A DNA stretch of 64,000 nucleotides from Hyalangium gracile (GCF_020103725.1 NZ_JAHXBG010000026.1:62001-126000), one strand, 5' to 3'; shown: positions 48,552-58,333, counted from the stretch's first letter. Translations and numbers: made by a program. Notes: generated by a model from the letters alone, not told the origin.

Positions 48552-49484
48552 TCAGCCCTTCTTGGCCTTGGCGGCGCTGGCGGCCTTCTTCTTCTCGCGG
48601 GCCGCCTTGGCCTGCTCCAGCTTCGCCACCGTCTTCTGGAGCGAGTCCGCCTTGGTGCCACAGCTGGAGGCGACGGCCTTGGGCGTGGTGGTCTGGCCCT
48701 CCACCTGGATGGGGCTCTTCTCGAGCTCGGGCGCCTTGGCGATCAGCTGCTTCGCGGTGTCGCCGCAGCGCTGGAAGCGGGCGCGTGCGTCCGTGTAGAG
48801 CGTGAGCTGCTTGTCGGGATCCTTCTCCGCCTTCGCCTGCTTCACCAGCGCCTCGGCCTCCTGGCGGGCGGTGGCCGGTCCGGAGACGAAGTCGAGCACC
48901 TGCTGCACGCTCCGGGCCTTGGCCGCGGCCTGCTCCAGCCGCTGCTCGGTGCGGCGCGCGGAGGCGCCGTAGTCGTCGCTCTTCGCCTCGAGCGACTTGC
49001 CCTCCTTCAGTCGCTCGCGGGTGCGGTCCACCGCCTTGAGGACGGCCTCGGTCTGCGGACGGGTGACGTCCTTGCCCTCGAGCGCCTCGAGCGTGGTGGT
49101 GACCTCTGCCATGGCCTGCATGAGGCGGTCGCGCTGCCTCTCCACGGCCGCGTCGAGATCCTTCTGTGCCTTCTCCGCGCGGGTCGGCGCGAGGCGGGCC
49201 TGGAGCTCGGAGAGGCGTGACTGGAGCATCTCCCCCTCGGGAGACAGCCCGATGTCGGGATGGGAGAGCAGCTCCTGGGCTTCCTTCAGCTTCTCCTCGG
49301 CCCCCGCCGCGTCCAGCTTGCTCAGATCCCGCTCGGCTCCATCGAGCAGGGGGGCGGCCTCATCGGACAGCTTCTCGCCGTGACGGGTGCGCTCCTTCAG
49401 GCTCTTGGGGCCGCAGGCGGCCAGGAGCACTCCCAGCAGGAGCGGGGCCAGCCAGGAGGGGAACGGGGAGTAGGCGGTGCGCAT
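48552..49484 (-). CDS. Coiled-coil lipoprotein
   Basis: The start at 49484 follows AGGAG by 5 bases. The 310-residue product has a lipobox LLAACG (Cys near 23). The rest is a long series of charged helices (KLKEAQELLSHPDIG, RLSELQARLAPTRAEKAQKDLDAAVERQRD, ARARFQRCGDTAKQLIAKA) that should form extended coiled coils, and a Lys/Ala-rich tail AKLEQAKAAREKKKAASAAKAKKG. It would be an envelope lipoprotein, perhaps a periplasmic spacer or peptidoglycan-binding protein, but no family was recognised. Confidence 0.7.
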   Translation of the reverse strand: MRTAYSPFPSWLAPLLLGVLLAACGPKSLKERTRHGEKLSDEAAPLLDGAERDLSKLDAAGAEEKLKEAQELLSHPDIGLSPEGEMLQSRLSELQARLAPTRAEKAQKDLDAAVERQRDRLMQAMAEVTTTLEALEGKDVTRPQTEAVLKAVDRTRERLKEGKSLEAKSDDYGASARRTEQRLEQAAAKARSVQQVLDFVSGPATARQEAEALVKQAKAEKDPDKQLTLYTDARARFQRCGDTAKQLIAKAPELEKSPIQVEGQTTTPKAVASSCGTKADSLQKTVAKLEQAKAAREKKKAASAAKAKKG

Positions 49485-49686
49485 GGAGCTCCTTGGGCTC
49501 GGCGGACGGGGCTGCGAGGAGGTACCGCGGTCAGCATAGGCGCTCTCGGTCGGGCAGGGCATGTGCCGTACCCAACGTCTGTGTCCGTGGCTCTGTCCAC
49601 CACCCGGATGCTGCCCTCGCGTCCTTCTTGCTGCCACCGAGCCGCGTGCCCTCCCTTGCCGCCGATCTGACTCGCAGGAGGCACGC

Positions 49687-51837
49687 ATGAGCCGCGTCAT
49701 CTCGAGAACCCGTGTCCTGGCACTGGCGCTCTCACTCGGAGTGCTGGGCGGGTGTGTGGGCTCGACCGCACCGGGGAAGCCTGGCGCCGCGGCGCTATGG
49801 ACTCCCGCGAACAAGGACGGCTTCGGCACCGCGAAGAATGAGGCGAGCAAGGTCTGGTACACGCTCGGCTCCGGCGAGCTGACGGAGGTGTACTACCCGA
49901 CGCTGGGCTCTCCGAGCGTGAGGGAGCTGCGCTTCATCGTCTCGGATGGACGGAGCTTCGCCGAGTCGGAGCTCGACGCCACCGAGCACCGAATCGAGCT
50001 CACGGACCCGCGCAGCCTCACCTACCGGCAGGTGAACACCGCGAGGTCCGGCAAGTACCGCCTCACCAAGACGTATGTGACGGACCCGGAGCGGAACACG
50101 CTGCTCATCGACGTCCGCTTCGAGTCCCTCTCGGGCGAGCCGTATGCCCTCTACGTGGTGTTCGATCCGTCCCTCGCCAACGAGGGGATGGACGACTCGG
50201 GGACGAGCGATGACGGCGTGCTGCTCGCGCAGGATGGCTCGGCCGCCAGCGCCCTGCTCTCGCGCCCGGCCTTCGAGAAGACCTCCAGCGGCTACCTCGG
50301 CGCGAGCGACGGCTGGACCGACCTGCGCGACGACTTCGTGATGAACTGGGACTATCGCTCGGCGCCCGATGGCAACGTGGTGCAGACGGGCCGGCTGCCG
50401 CTGAACGGGCTGGGCCATCGACAGAGCGCGACGCTGGCGCTCGGCTTCGGGCCGTCGGCCGATGAGGCGCGGGAGGCGGCGAAGGGCTCGCTCAGGGCCG
50501 GCTTCGAGCAGGTGGCGCGGAGCTACGCGCAGGGCTGGCACACCTGGCTGGGCTCGCTGCCTCCGGCTCCGGCGAGCACCGAGCTGTGGCGCACCACCTA
50601 TGACGTCTCGCTCATGGTCCTGGCGGCCTCGGAGGACAAGACGTACCGCGGCGCTTTCATCGCCTCGCCGAGTATGCCGTGGGCGTGGGGGCTCGGGCTG
50701 GAGGCGCCCTCGGGTGCCTACCACCTCGTCTGGTCGAGGGACCTCTACCAGATCGCCACCGCGCTCCTGGCGGCGGGAGATAGGGCGTCGGCGGAGCGCG
50801 CGCTCGATCACCTCTTCAACGTCCAGCAGCGGCCGGACGGCTCGTTCCCCCAGAACGCCACGGTGGAGGGCATCCCGCACTGGACCAACCTGCAACTCGA
50901 CGAGGTGGCGCTGCCCATCGTCCTGGCGTGGCAGCTCGGCCGGGCGGATGCGCGCACGTACACGAACCATGTGAAGAAGGCGGCCGACTTCCTGGTGGCG
51001 AATGGCCCGGTGACACCCCAGGAGCGCTGGGAGAACCAGAGCGGCTACTCGCCAGGCACGCTGGCCGCCGAGATCGCCGGGCTCATCTGCGCCGCCGACC
51101 TGGCGCGCCGCAACGGCGACACCGCCTCCGCCGCGAGCTACGAGGCCACCGCGGATTCCTGGCAGCAGCAGGTGGAGGCCTGGACCGTCACGAGCAACGG
51201 GCCGCTGGCGCCACACCCGTACTACCTGCGGCTCACGAAGGACGGGAACCCCAACGCCGGGACGACGTACTCGCTGGGCGATGGGGGCCCGTCCGCCATG
51301 GACCAGCGCCGCGTGGTGGACCCGAGCTTCCTCGAGCTGGTGCGGCTGGGCGTGAAGCCGGCGGGCGCGCCCGTCATCACGCAGTCGCTGGCCGTCGTCG
51401 ACACGCAGCTGCGCGTGGACACGCCGAACGGGCCTTTCTGGCGCCGGTACGACTTCGATGGCTACGGCGAGACGCGGGAGGGCGGCCCGTGGGAGATCAG
51501 CGAGCCGGACACCGGGCGGACGCTCGGGCGGGCCTGGCCCATCTTCGCTGGAGAGCGCGGCGAGTACGCGCTGACGGTGGGACAGCCGGCGGCTGGCTAC
51601 CTGGCGGCGATGGCTCGCTCTGGCAATGACGGCTACATGATGCCGGAGCAGGTGTGGGATGGGCGCCCTCCGACCGGTCAGCCCGGCTTCGTGGCGGGGG
51701 AGGGGACGTTCTCGGCCACGCCCCTCGTGTGGAGCCACGCCCAGTTCGTCCGTCTGGCCTGGTCGCTTCAGGCGGGCTACCCCATCGAGCAGCCGAGCGT
51801 CGTCGCCTGCCGGTATACCGCTGTGTGCCGCAGGTGA
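49687..51837 (+). CDS. GH15 glucoamylase-like lipoprotein
   Basis: The start at 49687 has CAGGAGG upstream. The 716-residue protein has a lipobox LGGC (Cys near 22). An N-terminal beta-sandwich domain covers about 30-280 (glucodextranase-type N-terminal module: KNEASKVWYTLGSGELTEVYYPT). Then comes a GH15 (alpha/alpha)6 barrel with WSRDLYQIATALLAAGD, GIPHWTNLQLDEVALPI, ERWENQSGYSPGTLAAEIAGL and PEQVWDG, the last two holding the expected catalytic Glu pair. It should hydrolyse alpha-1,4 (or 1,6) glucosidic bonds from the non-reducing end at the cell surface. It has no close neighbours of related function. Confidence 0.88.
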   Translation: MSRVISRTRVLALALSLGVLGGCVGSTAPGKPGAAALWTPANKDGFGTAKNEASKVWYTLGSGELTEVYYPTLGSPSVRELRFIVSDGRSFAESELDATEHRIELTDPRSLTYRQVNTARSGKYRLTKTYVTDPERNTLLIDVRFESLSGEPYALYVVFDPSLANEGMDDSGTSDDGVLLAQDGSAASALLSRPAFEKTSSGYLGASDGWTDLRDDFVMNWDYRSAPDGNVVQTGRLPLNGLGHRQSATLALGFGPSADEAREAAKGSLRAGFEQVARSYAQGWHTWLGSLPPAPASTELWRTTYDVSLMVLAASEDKTYRGAFIASPSMPWAWGLGLEAPSGAYHLVWSRDLYQIATALLAAGDRASAERALDHLFNVQQRPDGSFPQNATVEGIPHWTNLQLDEVALPIVLAWQLGRADARTYTNHVKKAADFLVANGPVTPQERWENQSGYSPGTLAAEIAGLICAADLARRNGDTASAASYEATADSWQQQVEAWTVTSNGPLAPHPYYLRLTKDGNPNAGTTYSLGDGGPSAMDQRRVVDPSFLELVRLGVKPAGAPVITQSLAVVDTQLRVDTPNGPFWRRYDFDGYGETREGGPWEISEPDTGRTLGRAWPIFAGERGEYALTVGQPAAGYLAAMARSGNDGYMMPEQVWDGRPPTGQPGFVAGEGTFSATPLVWSHAQFVRLAWSLQAGYPIEQPSVVACRYTAVCRR

Positions 51838-51986
51838 CCGACGGACTCCCCTGTATGCCGTGAGCGAAACATTCCGGGGCATTGAAACATCGGCCGCTGG
51901 AACTCACTGCCTGGGAGGGGCTCGGGCCCGCTATGCTGTGTCACGGGATCGTCGGGGATCTCGGAGCACAGTTCAAAGGGAGAGCC

Positions 51987-52445
51987 ATGAGCTCCGCGCA
52001 CTACACCGTGAAGAACGACACCGCGGAGCGGACCCTGTACCTCCGCATGGAGGGGTTCTTCGAAGAGGCCGAGATGAAGGACTTCGTCCGGCTCTTCCTC
52101 GAGGCCTCCGCCTCCTACAAGGGCCAGCCCCACCTGGTGCTGGCGGACATGCAGGGGCTGCAGATCTCCAGCCTGGATGTGGCGAAGCTGCTGGGAGACG
52201 CCATCGGCCAGGCTCGACAGCAGGGCGTGTCGTGCTGTGCCCACCTGACGTCGTCCACGGTGGTGAAGATGCAGATGACGCGGCTGGCGCGCGAGCACTC
52301 GCAGGGAGACGACGTGACGGTGAACGTCGGCTCGCTCGAGGAGGCGAACAAGGTGCTCGCCGAGGCGCGGCTGTGGATGGGGCTCGACTCCAAGTCCGCT
52401 CCGGGCGCCGCGGGCTCGGAGGGCCCCAAGCCTTCGCTGCCGTGA
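51987..52445 (+). CDS. Small STAS/SpoIIAA-like protein
   Basis: The 152-residue product starts at 51987 with AGGGAGAG upstream. Its alternating beta-alpha pattern (RTLYLRMEGFFEEAEMKDFVRLFLEASAS, HLVLADMQGLQISSLDVAKLLGDAIG, QGVSCCAHLTSSTVVKMQMTRLA) resembles STAS or SpoIIAA-like folds. The usual phosphorylatable Ser of anti-sigma antagonists is not obvious. No signal peptide is present. Function is unknown. Confidence 0.6.
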   Translation: MSSAHYTVKNDTAERTLYLRMEGFFEEAEMKDFVRLFLEASASYKGQPHLVLADMQGLQISSLDVAKLLGDAIGQARQQGVSCCAHLTSSTVVKMQMTRLAREHSQGDDVTVNVGSLEEANKVLAEARLWMGLDSKSAPGAAGSEGPKPSLP

Positions 52446-52540
52446 CCCGCGAGCTCCCTGGCCGGAGCAGGGGGGAGGTCACGGAGCTGTTACTTCCCGA
52501 ATAGACTGCGCTCCACACCTGCATCCGTAGGAGCACAGCC

Positions 52541-53137
52541 ATGTCGGAAGCGCCGTCGGGACCCCATCGGAGCCGTTCCACCCTGAAATCCCTGAGGCTG
52601 CCGTTGTTGGGCATCCTGGGCGCGCTGAGCATGGGCAGCGGAGGCGGCAATCCCGGATGTGACTCGCCGCCTTCGTGTGGTGGGAGCGATGTGGCCGAGC
52701 CCCTGCCGTACGTGGAGCCCGTCTGCGACGCGTCATGCGACGCCCTGGTGGGCCAGTATCGGTTCACCTTCCAGGACACCAGCTCTGTCGGCGAGGGCTG
52801 CAACGAGGTGGGGCTGGTGCTGCCGCAGGAGTTCGTCATCTCCCGCAAGGGAGACGTGCTCGCCACCCAGGTGCAGGGGCTGGCACTCAGCGGCCCGTAC
52901 CACAAGGCTCCCACCCACGATGTCTCCCTGGGAGGAGAGGGCACGGTGGTGCTGGCGGGTGGGAAGAGCCATCCGATCAACATCGTCATCGACGGTACGT
53001 TCGCGAAGGTTCCCGCGACTCCGCAGGAGCCGGCGACCATCACCGGGCGCTACTACGCCTTCCGCGTCGGCAACTCCGCGGAGCCGGCAGGCACACCTGC
53101 GTGCTCCATCTATCGGACCTTCAGCGCGAGTCGGTGA
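52541..53137 (+). CDS. Small envelope protein of unknown function
   Basis: The 198-residue product has TAGGAG upstream of the ATG and a hydrophobic segment (LRLPLLGILGALSMGSGG) followed by a Gly/Cys-rich region (GCDSPPSCGG). The rest is a beta-rich domain with DALVGQYRFTFQDTSSVG, VVLAGGKSHPINIVIDGTF and TITGRYYAFRVG. It looks secreted or membrane-tethered. No family was recognised. A convergent hairpin lies beyond its end. Confidence 0.6.
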   Translation: MSEAPSGPHRSRSTLKSLRLPLLGILGALSMGSGGGNPGCDSPPSCGGSDVAEPLPYVEPVCDASCDALVGQYRFTFQDTSSVGEGCNEVGLVLPQEFVISRKGDVLATQVQGLALSGPYHKAPTHDVSLGGEGTVVLAGGKSHPINIVIDGTFAKVPATPQEPATITGRYYAFRVGNSAEPAGTPACSIYRTFSASR

Positions 53138-53163
53138 GCAGCTGAAGGCACGTCACTTCGGGG

Positions 53164-53184
53164 CCGAGCCTCCGGAAGGCTCGG
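53164..53184. terminator. Hairpin between convergent genes
   Basis: CCGAGCCT (53164-53171) pairs perfectly with AGGCTCGG (53177-53184) around a 5-base loop, in the 84-base gap between two converging genes. It can serve as a shared terminator. Confidence 0.5.
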
Positions 53185-53221
53185 TCTCGAAGGCGGTGGT
53201 GTCGTCGCGGAGTCCGCTGCA

Positions 53222-55990
53222 CTACAGCGGGACGATGACGAACCGCACCCCGGGTATGTCGATGCCCGGCCCGCCCATTCGCAGGGTCCCCTCCACGCGC
53301 AGGATGTCCTGAGTGCTCGCGTCCACCTGCGTGACGCTGCCCGTCACCTGCATGGCGTCAGCAACGCCCGTGGGCGAGATGGGCAGCGCGAAGGGCTGCA
53401 TCCGCAGCGTGTCCCCGTCCACGCGTGCCCACACCTCCTGGCGCTGCTGGGTACCGAAGAGCTGCGGCAGGATGCGTAGGCTGAGTCCACCCGGCCGTGG
53501 CGCGTCGAGGGACTCGAGCAGGAAGTCCACGGGCGTCGGTCCCGTCCGACCCGGCACCTGGACGGTCATCTTCATCATCCTCGGCCACTTGCCCGCGGCG
53601 GGTCGGGCCACGGTGAAGGTGGTGGAGCGCTCACCCCACAGCTCCCCGCCCGAGAGGAACGGCAGGCCCGGCAGCGCGCGGAAGGTGTAGCTCGCGCCCG
53701 GAGTGAGGGGCGTGGCCGGGGTGAACTCGATGCGGCCGCCCTGGAGTGCCACCTGGCCCGGGACGCGCTGGCCCTGCGCATCCTCCAGCACCACGAACTC
53801 CGAGGCGAGCTGGGCGGCGGACTTCTCTGGCCGGGTCTCATCCACCGGATCCGCGAACGCCACCGTGGGGCGAACGTCCGGATACACCCCTTGGTTGCTG
53901 TCGATGTCCGGCCAGAGCCCGAGGGGCGCCGCTCCCTTGGGGGTCAGCTCACGCAGGAACGAGATGAGATCGCCGCGCTCCTTGGAGCTGAGCGACACCT
54001 GGACGAAGCCGAGCGCCACGTCCACCGCGGCCTCCAGCGAGCGTGACTGGCCCTTCACGAAGTAGATGCCGTGGCGGTACACGCCGAAGAGCGAGGGGAC
54101 ATCCGCCGGCTCGCCCGACTTGCCCACCGGGAGGTACGCGCGGCTGGTGTAGAGCGGCGGCGCGTGGCAGCTGGCGCAGGTGGCCTTGCCCTCGAAGAGC
54201 GCCTTCCCGCGCAGCCCTGCCTCCGTGTAGCTGCCGTCGAGCCGGGTATGGCCCGTGGCCCTCGGCGCGCCGAGCAGCGAGTCCAGGAAGGCCTTCAGCC
54301 CCAGGGCCTCCTGGGCCGTCGCCGGGCGTGCCACGATGGAGGACGGGCCCTGATAGCCGAAGTTCTCCGCGTTGGAGACGTAGGCGCCCCACTCCAGCGG
54401 TGTCGTGGCGGCCAGGAGCTGTAGCGGCCGGACGTTGTGCCAGATGGCCGGGCCGAAGCGCCAGATCATCCCGTTGTTCTGCGTCTCGACGTGACAGCTC
54501 GAGCAGGCGTGGTTCTGGGCGAAGTTGCCACCAGGGCGGGTGAAGACGCGCTCGCCGAGCGCCACCTCCGTCGGACGCGGATCCTCGGTGAGCTTCACCG
54601 TGGCACGCACCTGCGCGTCCGCGCCCAGCACCCAGGCCTCGAAGCTCTGGAAGCAGTGCACGGCCACCGTGCCCTGCGCATCCAGCGCGACGAGCTGCCG
54701 TGCACCCTGGCCCACGGACATGCGGGCCTTCTCGGTGAGCGTGGCCCGGTCGAGCGCGACCACCATGTCCGAGGACTCGGAGGCCACCCACACGGTGTCA
54801 CCCACCACGAGCACGCCCGCCGGATTGACGACCGGGCCCGCCGAGCGCGCCTGGCGCCAGAGGTCCACGCGCCGCAGCACCTGGCCGTAGCCGGGGCGGG
54901 CCGGGTCCGCGCCCACCACCACCACCTCGTGGACGAAGGGCTTCGCGGTGGGCTCCGACTGGGAGGGCTCGGGATCGCCGTCCGTGGCGGCGATGAACAG
55001 CTCGGCGCCGTCCTCGGAGAGCGCCAGGGCGCGCAGGTCCGCCGAGACGCCCTGGACACGGGTGGCCACCTGCAGCGTCTCGGTGTCGACGATGTGAATG
55101 TCCAGATCGTCCGCCGCCGTGTACGTGCCGCGCGTGTCCTTCACCCGGTTGCCCGAGCGGTACGAGGCCACGAAGAGCCGCTTGCCGTCCGGAGAGAGCA
55201 CGAGCGCACGCGGATCGAAGCCCACCTCCACCCGGGCCACCACCTCGCGCCGCTCCAGGTCCACCACGGCGACCTGCCGCTGGGTGGCCAGCGAGACGTA
55301 GAGGCGGCCGGCATCCGGCGAGAGCGCCAGGCCCGAGGGCTCGTCTCCCACCCAGAGCGCGTCCTCCAGCACGCCGCGCTCGCGGTGGATGAAGCCCACG
55401 GTGTCACCGCCACGCTGGGCCACGAGGACGTAGGGCAGGGGCGCTCGCCAGGCCAAGGCCGAGGGCCACGCGCCGACGGTCACCTCGCCCTGCTTGCTCC
55501 AGGCTCCGTTCACCTGGGACACGCGAGACACCGTGTACGAAGCCCCGTTCGCGGTCCACAGCTCGTCGCCCACCCGGGCCGCGCCGTACAGCGGAGTCAG
55601 GTAGTGGTTGCGGAAGCGCTCCGCCGGGGAGCGGGCGATGACGCGGAGCGAGAGCCTGGAGTTCTCCAGCCCACCGAGGCGGAAGGTGTAGTCGCCCGGC
55701 ACGTCGGGCGTGAAGCGCGGCTGAGGACTGCCATGGTTGTGGACGGTGTTGACGCTGCCTTCGGGAGCCGAGACGACCTGCCACTCCAGCGTGGCGGCGC
55801 ACTCCTGCTTCTGGAGGACGGAGGGGAGATAGAACGTCTCTCCCAGGACATGGGCGCGAGGGTTCTGCAGCGGGAGGGGAGCCTCGGCGCAGACAGGCTC
55901 GGGCTTTTGGGGCTTGTCCTCATCACAAGCACCCAGGCTCAGCACGAGAGCCGCGGCGGCACAGGAGGTCAGCAGGAGAGGGGCTTTCAT
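53222..55990 (-). CDS. Lipoprotein with beta-propeller and diheme cytochrome (MauG/CCP-like) domain
   Basis: The protein starts at 55990 (922 aa) with a lipobox LSLGAC near 22. An N-terminal PKD-like sandwich (about 55-120) leads to a YVTN-type beta-propeller (about 130-440: GLALSPDAGRLYVSLATQRQVAVVDL, ALVLSPDGKRLFVASYRSGN, ALALSEDGAELFIAATDG). A diheme cytochrome region follows with CSSCH (in NHACSSCHVETQNNG) and CASCH (in KATCASCHAPPLYTS) plus FGVYRHGIYF, as in MauG/cytochrome-c-peroxidase-like proteins. The end is a beta-sandwich (Ig-like VFVLEDAQG...TFRALPGLPF) and an unassigned tail. Acting outside, it could use H2O2 or pass electrons; which is unknown. Confidence 0.82.
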   Translation of the reverse strand: MKAPLLLTSCAAAALVLSLGACDEDKPQKPEPVCAEAPLPLQNPRAHVLGETFYLPSVLQKQECAATLEWQVVSAPEGSVNTVHNHGSPQPRFTPDVPGDYTFRLGGLENSRLSLRVIARSPAERFRNHYLTPLYGAARVGDELWTANGASYTVSRVSQVNGAWSKQGEVTVGAWPSALAWRAPLPYVLVAQRGGDTVGFIHRERGVLEDALWVGDEPSGLALSPDAGRLYVSLATQRQVAVVDLERREVVARVEVGFDPRALVLSPDGKRLFVASYRSGNRVKDTRGTYTAADDLDIHIVDTETLQVATRVQGVSADLRALALSEDGAELFIAATDGDPEPSQSEPTAKPFVHEVVVVGADPARPGYGQVLRRVDLWRQARSAGPVVNPAGVLVVGDTVWVASESSDMVVALDRATLTEKARMSVGQGARQLVALDAQGTVAVHCFQSFEAWVLGADAQVRATVKLTEDPRPTEVALGERVFTRPGGNFAQNHACSSCHVETQNNGMIWRFGPAIWHNVRPLQLLAATTPLEWGAYVSNAENFGYQGPSSIVARPATAQEALGLKAFLDSLLGAPRATGHTRLDGSYTEAGLRGKALFEGKATCASCHAPPLYTSRAYLPVGKSGEPADVPSLFGVYRHGIYFVKGQSRSLEAAVDVALGFVQVSLSSKERGDLISFLRELTPKGAAPLGLWPDIDSNQGVYPDVRPTVAFADPVDETRPEKSAAQLASEFVVLEDAQGQRVPGQVALQGGRIEFTPATPLTPGASYTFRALPGLPFLSGGELWGERSTTFTVARPAAGKWPRMMKMTVQVPGRTGPTPVDFLLESLDAPRPGGLSLRILPQLFGTQQRQEVWARVDGDTLRMQPFALPISPTGVADAMQVTGSVTQVDASTQDILRVEGTLRMGGPGIDIPGVRFVIVPL

Positions 55991-56129
55991 TTCGCACCCA
56001 TAAGGGGCGGCCCCTGCCCCCGCAATCAATCCCGCCGGGTACGTTGGACCAGTCAACGGCAGCTATGCTCACGGCGTGAGGCACTCGTGCGTGTGCGGTC
56101 GGAGCGCGAGGCCGAGGCACGCGAGGCCC

Positions 56130-56505
56130 ACGAGCCGCCGCCGCGCTGGAGTTCGCCGAGCGCGCGCTCGAGCTCAACCCCCAATCCGGTCATGCGTGGT
56201 CAGCCAAGGACAATGCGCTCAACAACCCGAGGCGCTACGGCGAGGCGATGCCTTGCTACGAGAAGGCGATCGAGGCCGAGCCCGGCTACTGGCACCCCTA
56301 CTACTGCAAGGCCTGCACACTGGTGCGCACTGGAGGGAAGCGGCGGCAGAGCTACGAGCTGATCCGCAAGGTCCTCTCCCGCACCGAGGCGGACTTTGCC
56401 GCACTGCGTAGCGACCCGGCCTTCCAGGCGCTGTTCGACCCGTCCCGGCCGTCCCCGGCTGGCCAGCCGTCGAAGCGCAAGGCGGGGCGTCGTCGCAAGC
56501 GATGA
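56130..56505 (+). pseudogene. 5'-truncated or frameshifted TPR gene
   Basis: In one frame, from about 56140, the sequence reads ALEFAERALELNPQSGHAWS, then NNPRRYGEAMPCYEKAIEAEPG and WHPYYCKACTL. These are TPR units with the canonical A-ALxLNP-pattern, followed by a Lys/Arg-rich end (SKRKAGRRRKR). There is no in-frame ATG or GTG in front, and the preceding segment (about 56070-56130) reads as helical protein (VRSEREAEAREAHE) in another frame, suggesting a frameshift at the CCG run. The ATG at 56248 gives only an 85-codon fragment starting inside a TPR. The gene is therefore likely a remnant. Confidence 0.6.
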
Positions 56506-56560
56506 AGGTGCGAGCATCGGCTACGCTCCCGACCAAGACTTCCGCCGAGGAGACGCGCAG

Positions 56561-58240
56561 ATGGAGAAGGTGTGGCTGAAGCATTACCCCGAGGGTGTGC
56601 CGAGCGAGATCGATCCCCGTCAATACCGGTCCCTGGTGCACCTGCTGGAGGAAGCGTTCCAGAAGTACTCCTCACGCCGTGCCTTCGTCTGCATGGACAA
56701 GGCGCTGACCTATGGCGAGCTGGACCAGCTGTCGCGCCAGCTCGGGGCCTGGCTGCAGTCTCGCGGGATGGCGCCGCAGTCCCGGGTCGCCCTCATGATG
56801 CCCAACGTCCTGCAGTACCCCGTGGCGCTGGCCGCGGTGCTGCGCGCGGGCTACGTCGTGGTCAACGTCAACCCGCTGTACACCCCGCGCGAGCTCGAGC
56901 ACCAGCTCAAGGACAGCGGCGCCGAGGCCATCATCATCCTCGAGAACTTCGCCTCCACCCTGCAGAAGGTGTTGGACAAGACGCCGGTCCGCCACGTGGT
57001 GGTGGCCAGCATGGGAGATCTGCTGGGAGGCCTGAAGGGCACGATCGTCAACTTCGTCGTGCGCAGCGTGAAGAAGCTGGTCCCCGAGTGGTCGCTGCCC
57101 GGCAGCATCCCCTTCAAGAAGGCCCTGTCGGAGGGCAAGGGAATGACCCTCAAGCCGGTGGAGCTGAAGGCCGACGACGTCGCCTTCCTCCAGTACACCG
57201 GCGGCACCACGGGCGTGTCCAAGGGAGCCACGCTGCTGCACCGCAACGTGGTGGCCAACGTGCTCCAGTCCGAGGCGTGGATGCAGCCCGCGCTGCGCAA
57301 GGGGCCCGCCATCGAGCAGGTCATCCACGTCACCGCGCTGCCGCTGTACCACATCTTCGCGCTCACGGTGTGCTGCCTGCTGGTCATGCGCAGCGGCGGC
57401 ATGGCCCTGCTGATCCCCAATGCGCGAGACATCGGCGGCCTCATCAAGGATCTGCGCAAGTGGAAGTTCCACATGTTCCCGGCCGTCAACACGCTCTACA
57501 ACGCGCTGCTCAACCACCCGGAGTTCGACACGGTGGACTTCTCCAGCCTGCGCGTGGCCAACGGCGGCGGCATGGCCGTGCAGGAGGCGGTCGCCCGTAG
57601 GTGGCTGGAGCGCACGAAGTGCCCCATCGTCGAGGGCTACGGCCTCTCCGAGACTTCGCCGAGCGTGTCCTGCAACCCGACCGACACCGACAAGTTCACC
57701 GGCACCATCGGCCTGCCGCTGCCGTCCACCGAGATCGAGCTGCGCGACGATGAGGGCAAGCCCGTGCCGCTCGGCCAGCCCGGGGAGATCTGCATCCGCG
57801 GCCCGCAGGTGATGGCCGGCTACTGGAAGCAGCCGGAGGAGACCGCCCGGGTGATGTACCCGGACGGCTTCCTGAAGACGGGCGACGTCGGCGTGATGGA
57901 CGAGCGCGGCCACACGAAGATCGTCGACCGCAAGAAGGACATGATCCTGGTCTCCGGCTTCAACGTCTTCCCGAACGAGGTGGAGGGCGTGGTCATCGCG
58001 TGCCCGGGCGTGCTGGAGGTGGCCGCCATCGGCGTGCCGGACGAGCACTCTGGCGAGGTGGTCAAGCTGTTCATCGTCAAGCGCGACCCGTCCCTCACCG
58101 AGGAGGCCGTGCGCGAGTTCTGCAAGGAGCGGCTGACCGGCTACAAGCGCCCCAAGTACATCGAGTTCCGCACCGAGCTGCCGAAGACCAACGTGGGGAA
58201 GATCCTGCGCCGCGAGCTGCGCGAGAAGAAGACGGCGTGA
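56561..58240 (+). CDS. fadD: Long-chain fatty-acid-CoA ligase
   Basis: The 559-residue protein begins with MEKVWLKHYPEGVPSEID, the N-terminus typical of E. coli FadD (561 residues). It has the ANL motifs YTGGTTGVSKGATLLHRN and VEGYGLSETSP, the FACS-type KTGDVGVMDERGHTKIVDRKKDMILVSGFNVFPNEVE, and KTNVGKILRRELR with the catalytic Lys. It activates long-chain fatty acids to CoA esters for beta-oxidation, at the membrane inner face. GAGGAGA precedes the start by 8 bases. The preceding gene is a broken TPR fragment. Confidence 0.93.
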   Translation: MEKVWLKHYPEGVPSEIDPRQYRSLVHLLEEAFQKYSSRRAFVCMDKALTYGELDQLSRQLGAWLQSRGMAPQSRVALMMPNVLQYPVALAAVLRAGYVVVNVNPLYTPRELEHQLKDSGAEAIIILENFASTLQKVLDKTPVRHVVVASMGDLLGGLKGTIVNFVVRSVKKLVPEWSLPGSIPFKKALSEGKGMTLKPVELKADDVAFLQYTGGTTGVSKGATLLHRNVVANVLQSEAWMQPALRKGPAIEQVIHVTALPLYHIFALTVCCLLVMRSGGMALLIPNARDIGGLIKDLRKWKFHMFPAVNTLYNALLNHPEFDTVDFSSLRVANGGGMAVQEAVARRWLERTKCPIVEGYGLSETSPSVSCNPTDTDKFTGTIGLPLPSTEIELRDDEGKPVPLGQPGEICIRGPQVMAGYWKQPEETARVMYPDGFLKTGDVGVMDERGHTKIVDRKKDMILVSGFNVFPNEVEGVVIACPGVLEVAAIGVPDEHSGEVVKLFIVKRDPSLTEEAVREFCKERLTGYKRPKYIEFRTELPKTNVGKILRRELREKKTA

Positions 58241-58333
58241 CGCGGCTCGGGCCGTCCCAGAAGCGGGCTCGTCCGTCCCATGCCCGTACACCCGAGCCCT
58301 CGGGGCCCGGGGAGGGGATGCGCGTGGCCGAGC

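Noticed and set aside
51838-51986. Gap between the GH15 gene and the STAS-like gene as a possible small RNA or riboswitch
   Set aside because: Only loose partial repeats (CATTCCGGGGCATTGAAACAT) were seen and no conserved RNA structure could be identified by eye.
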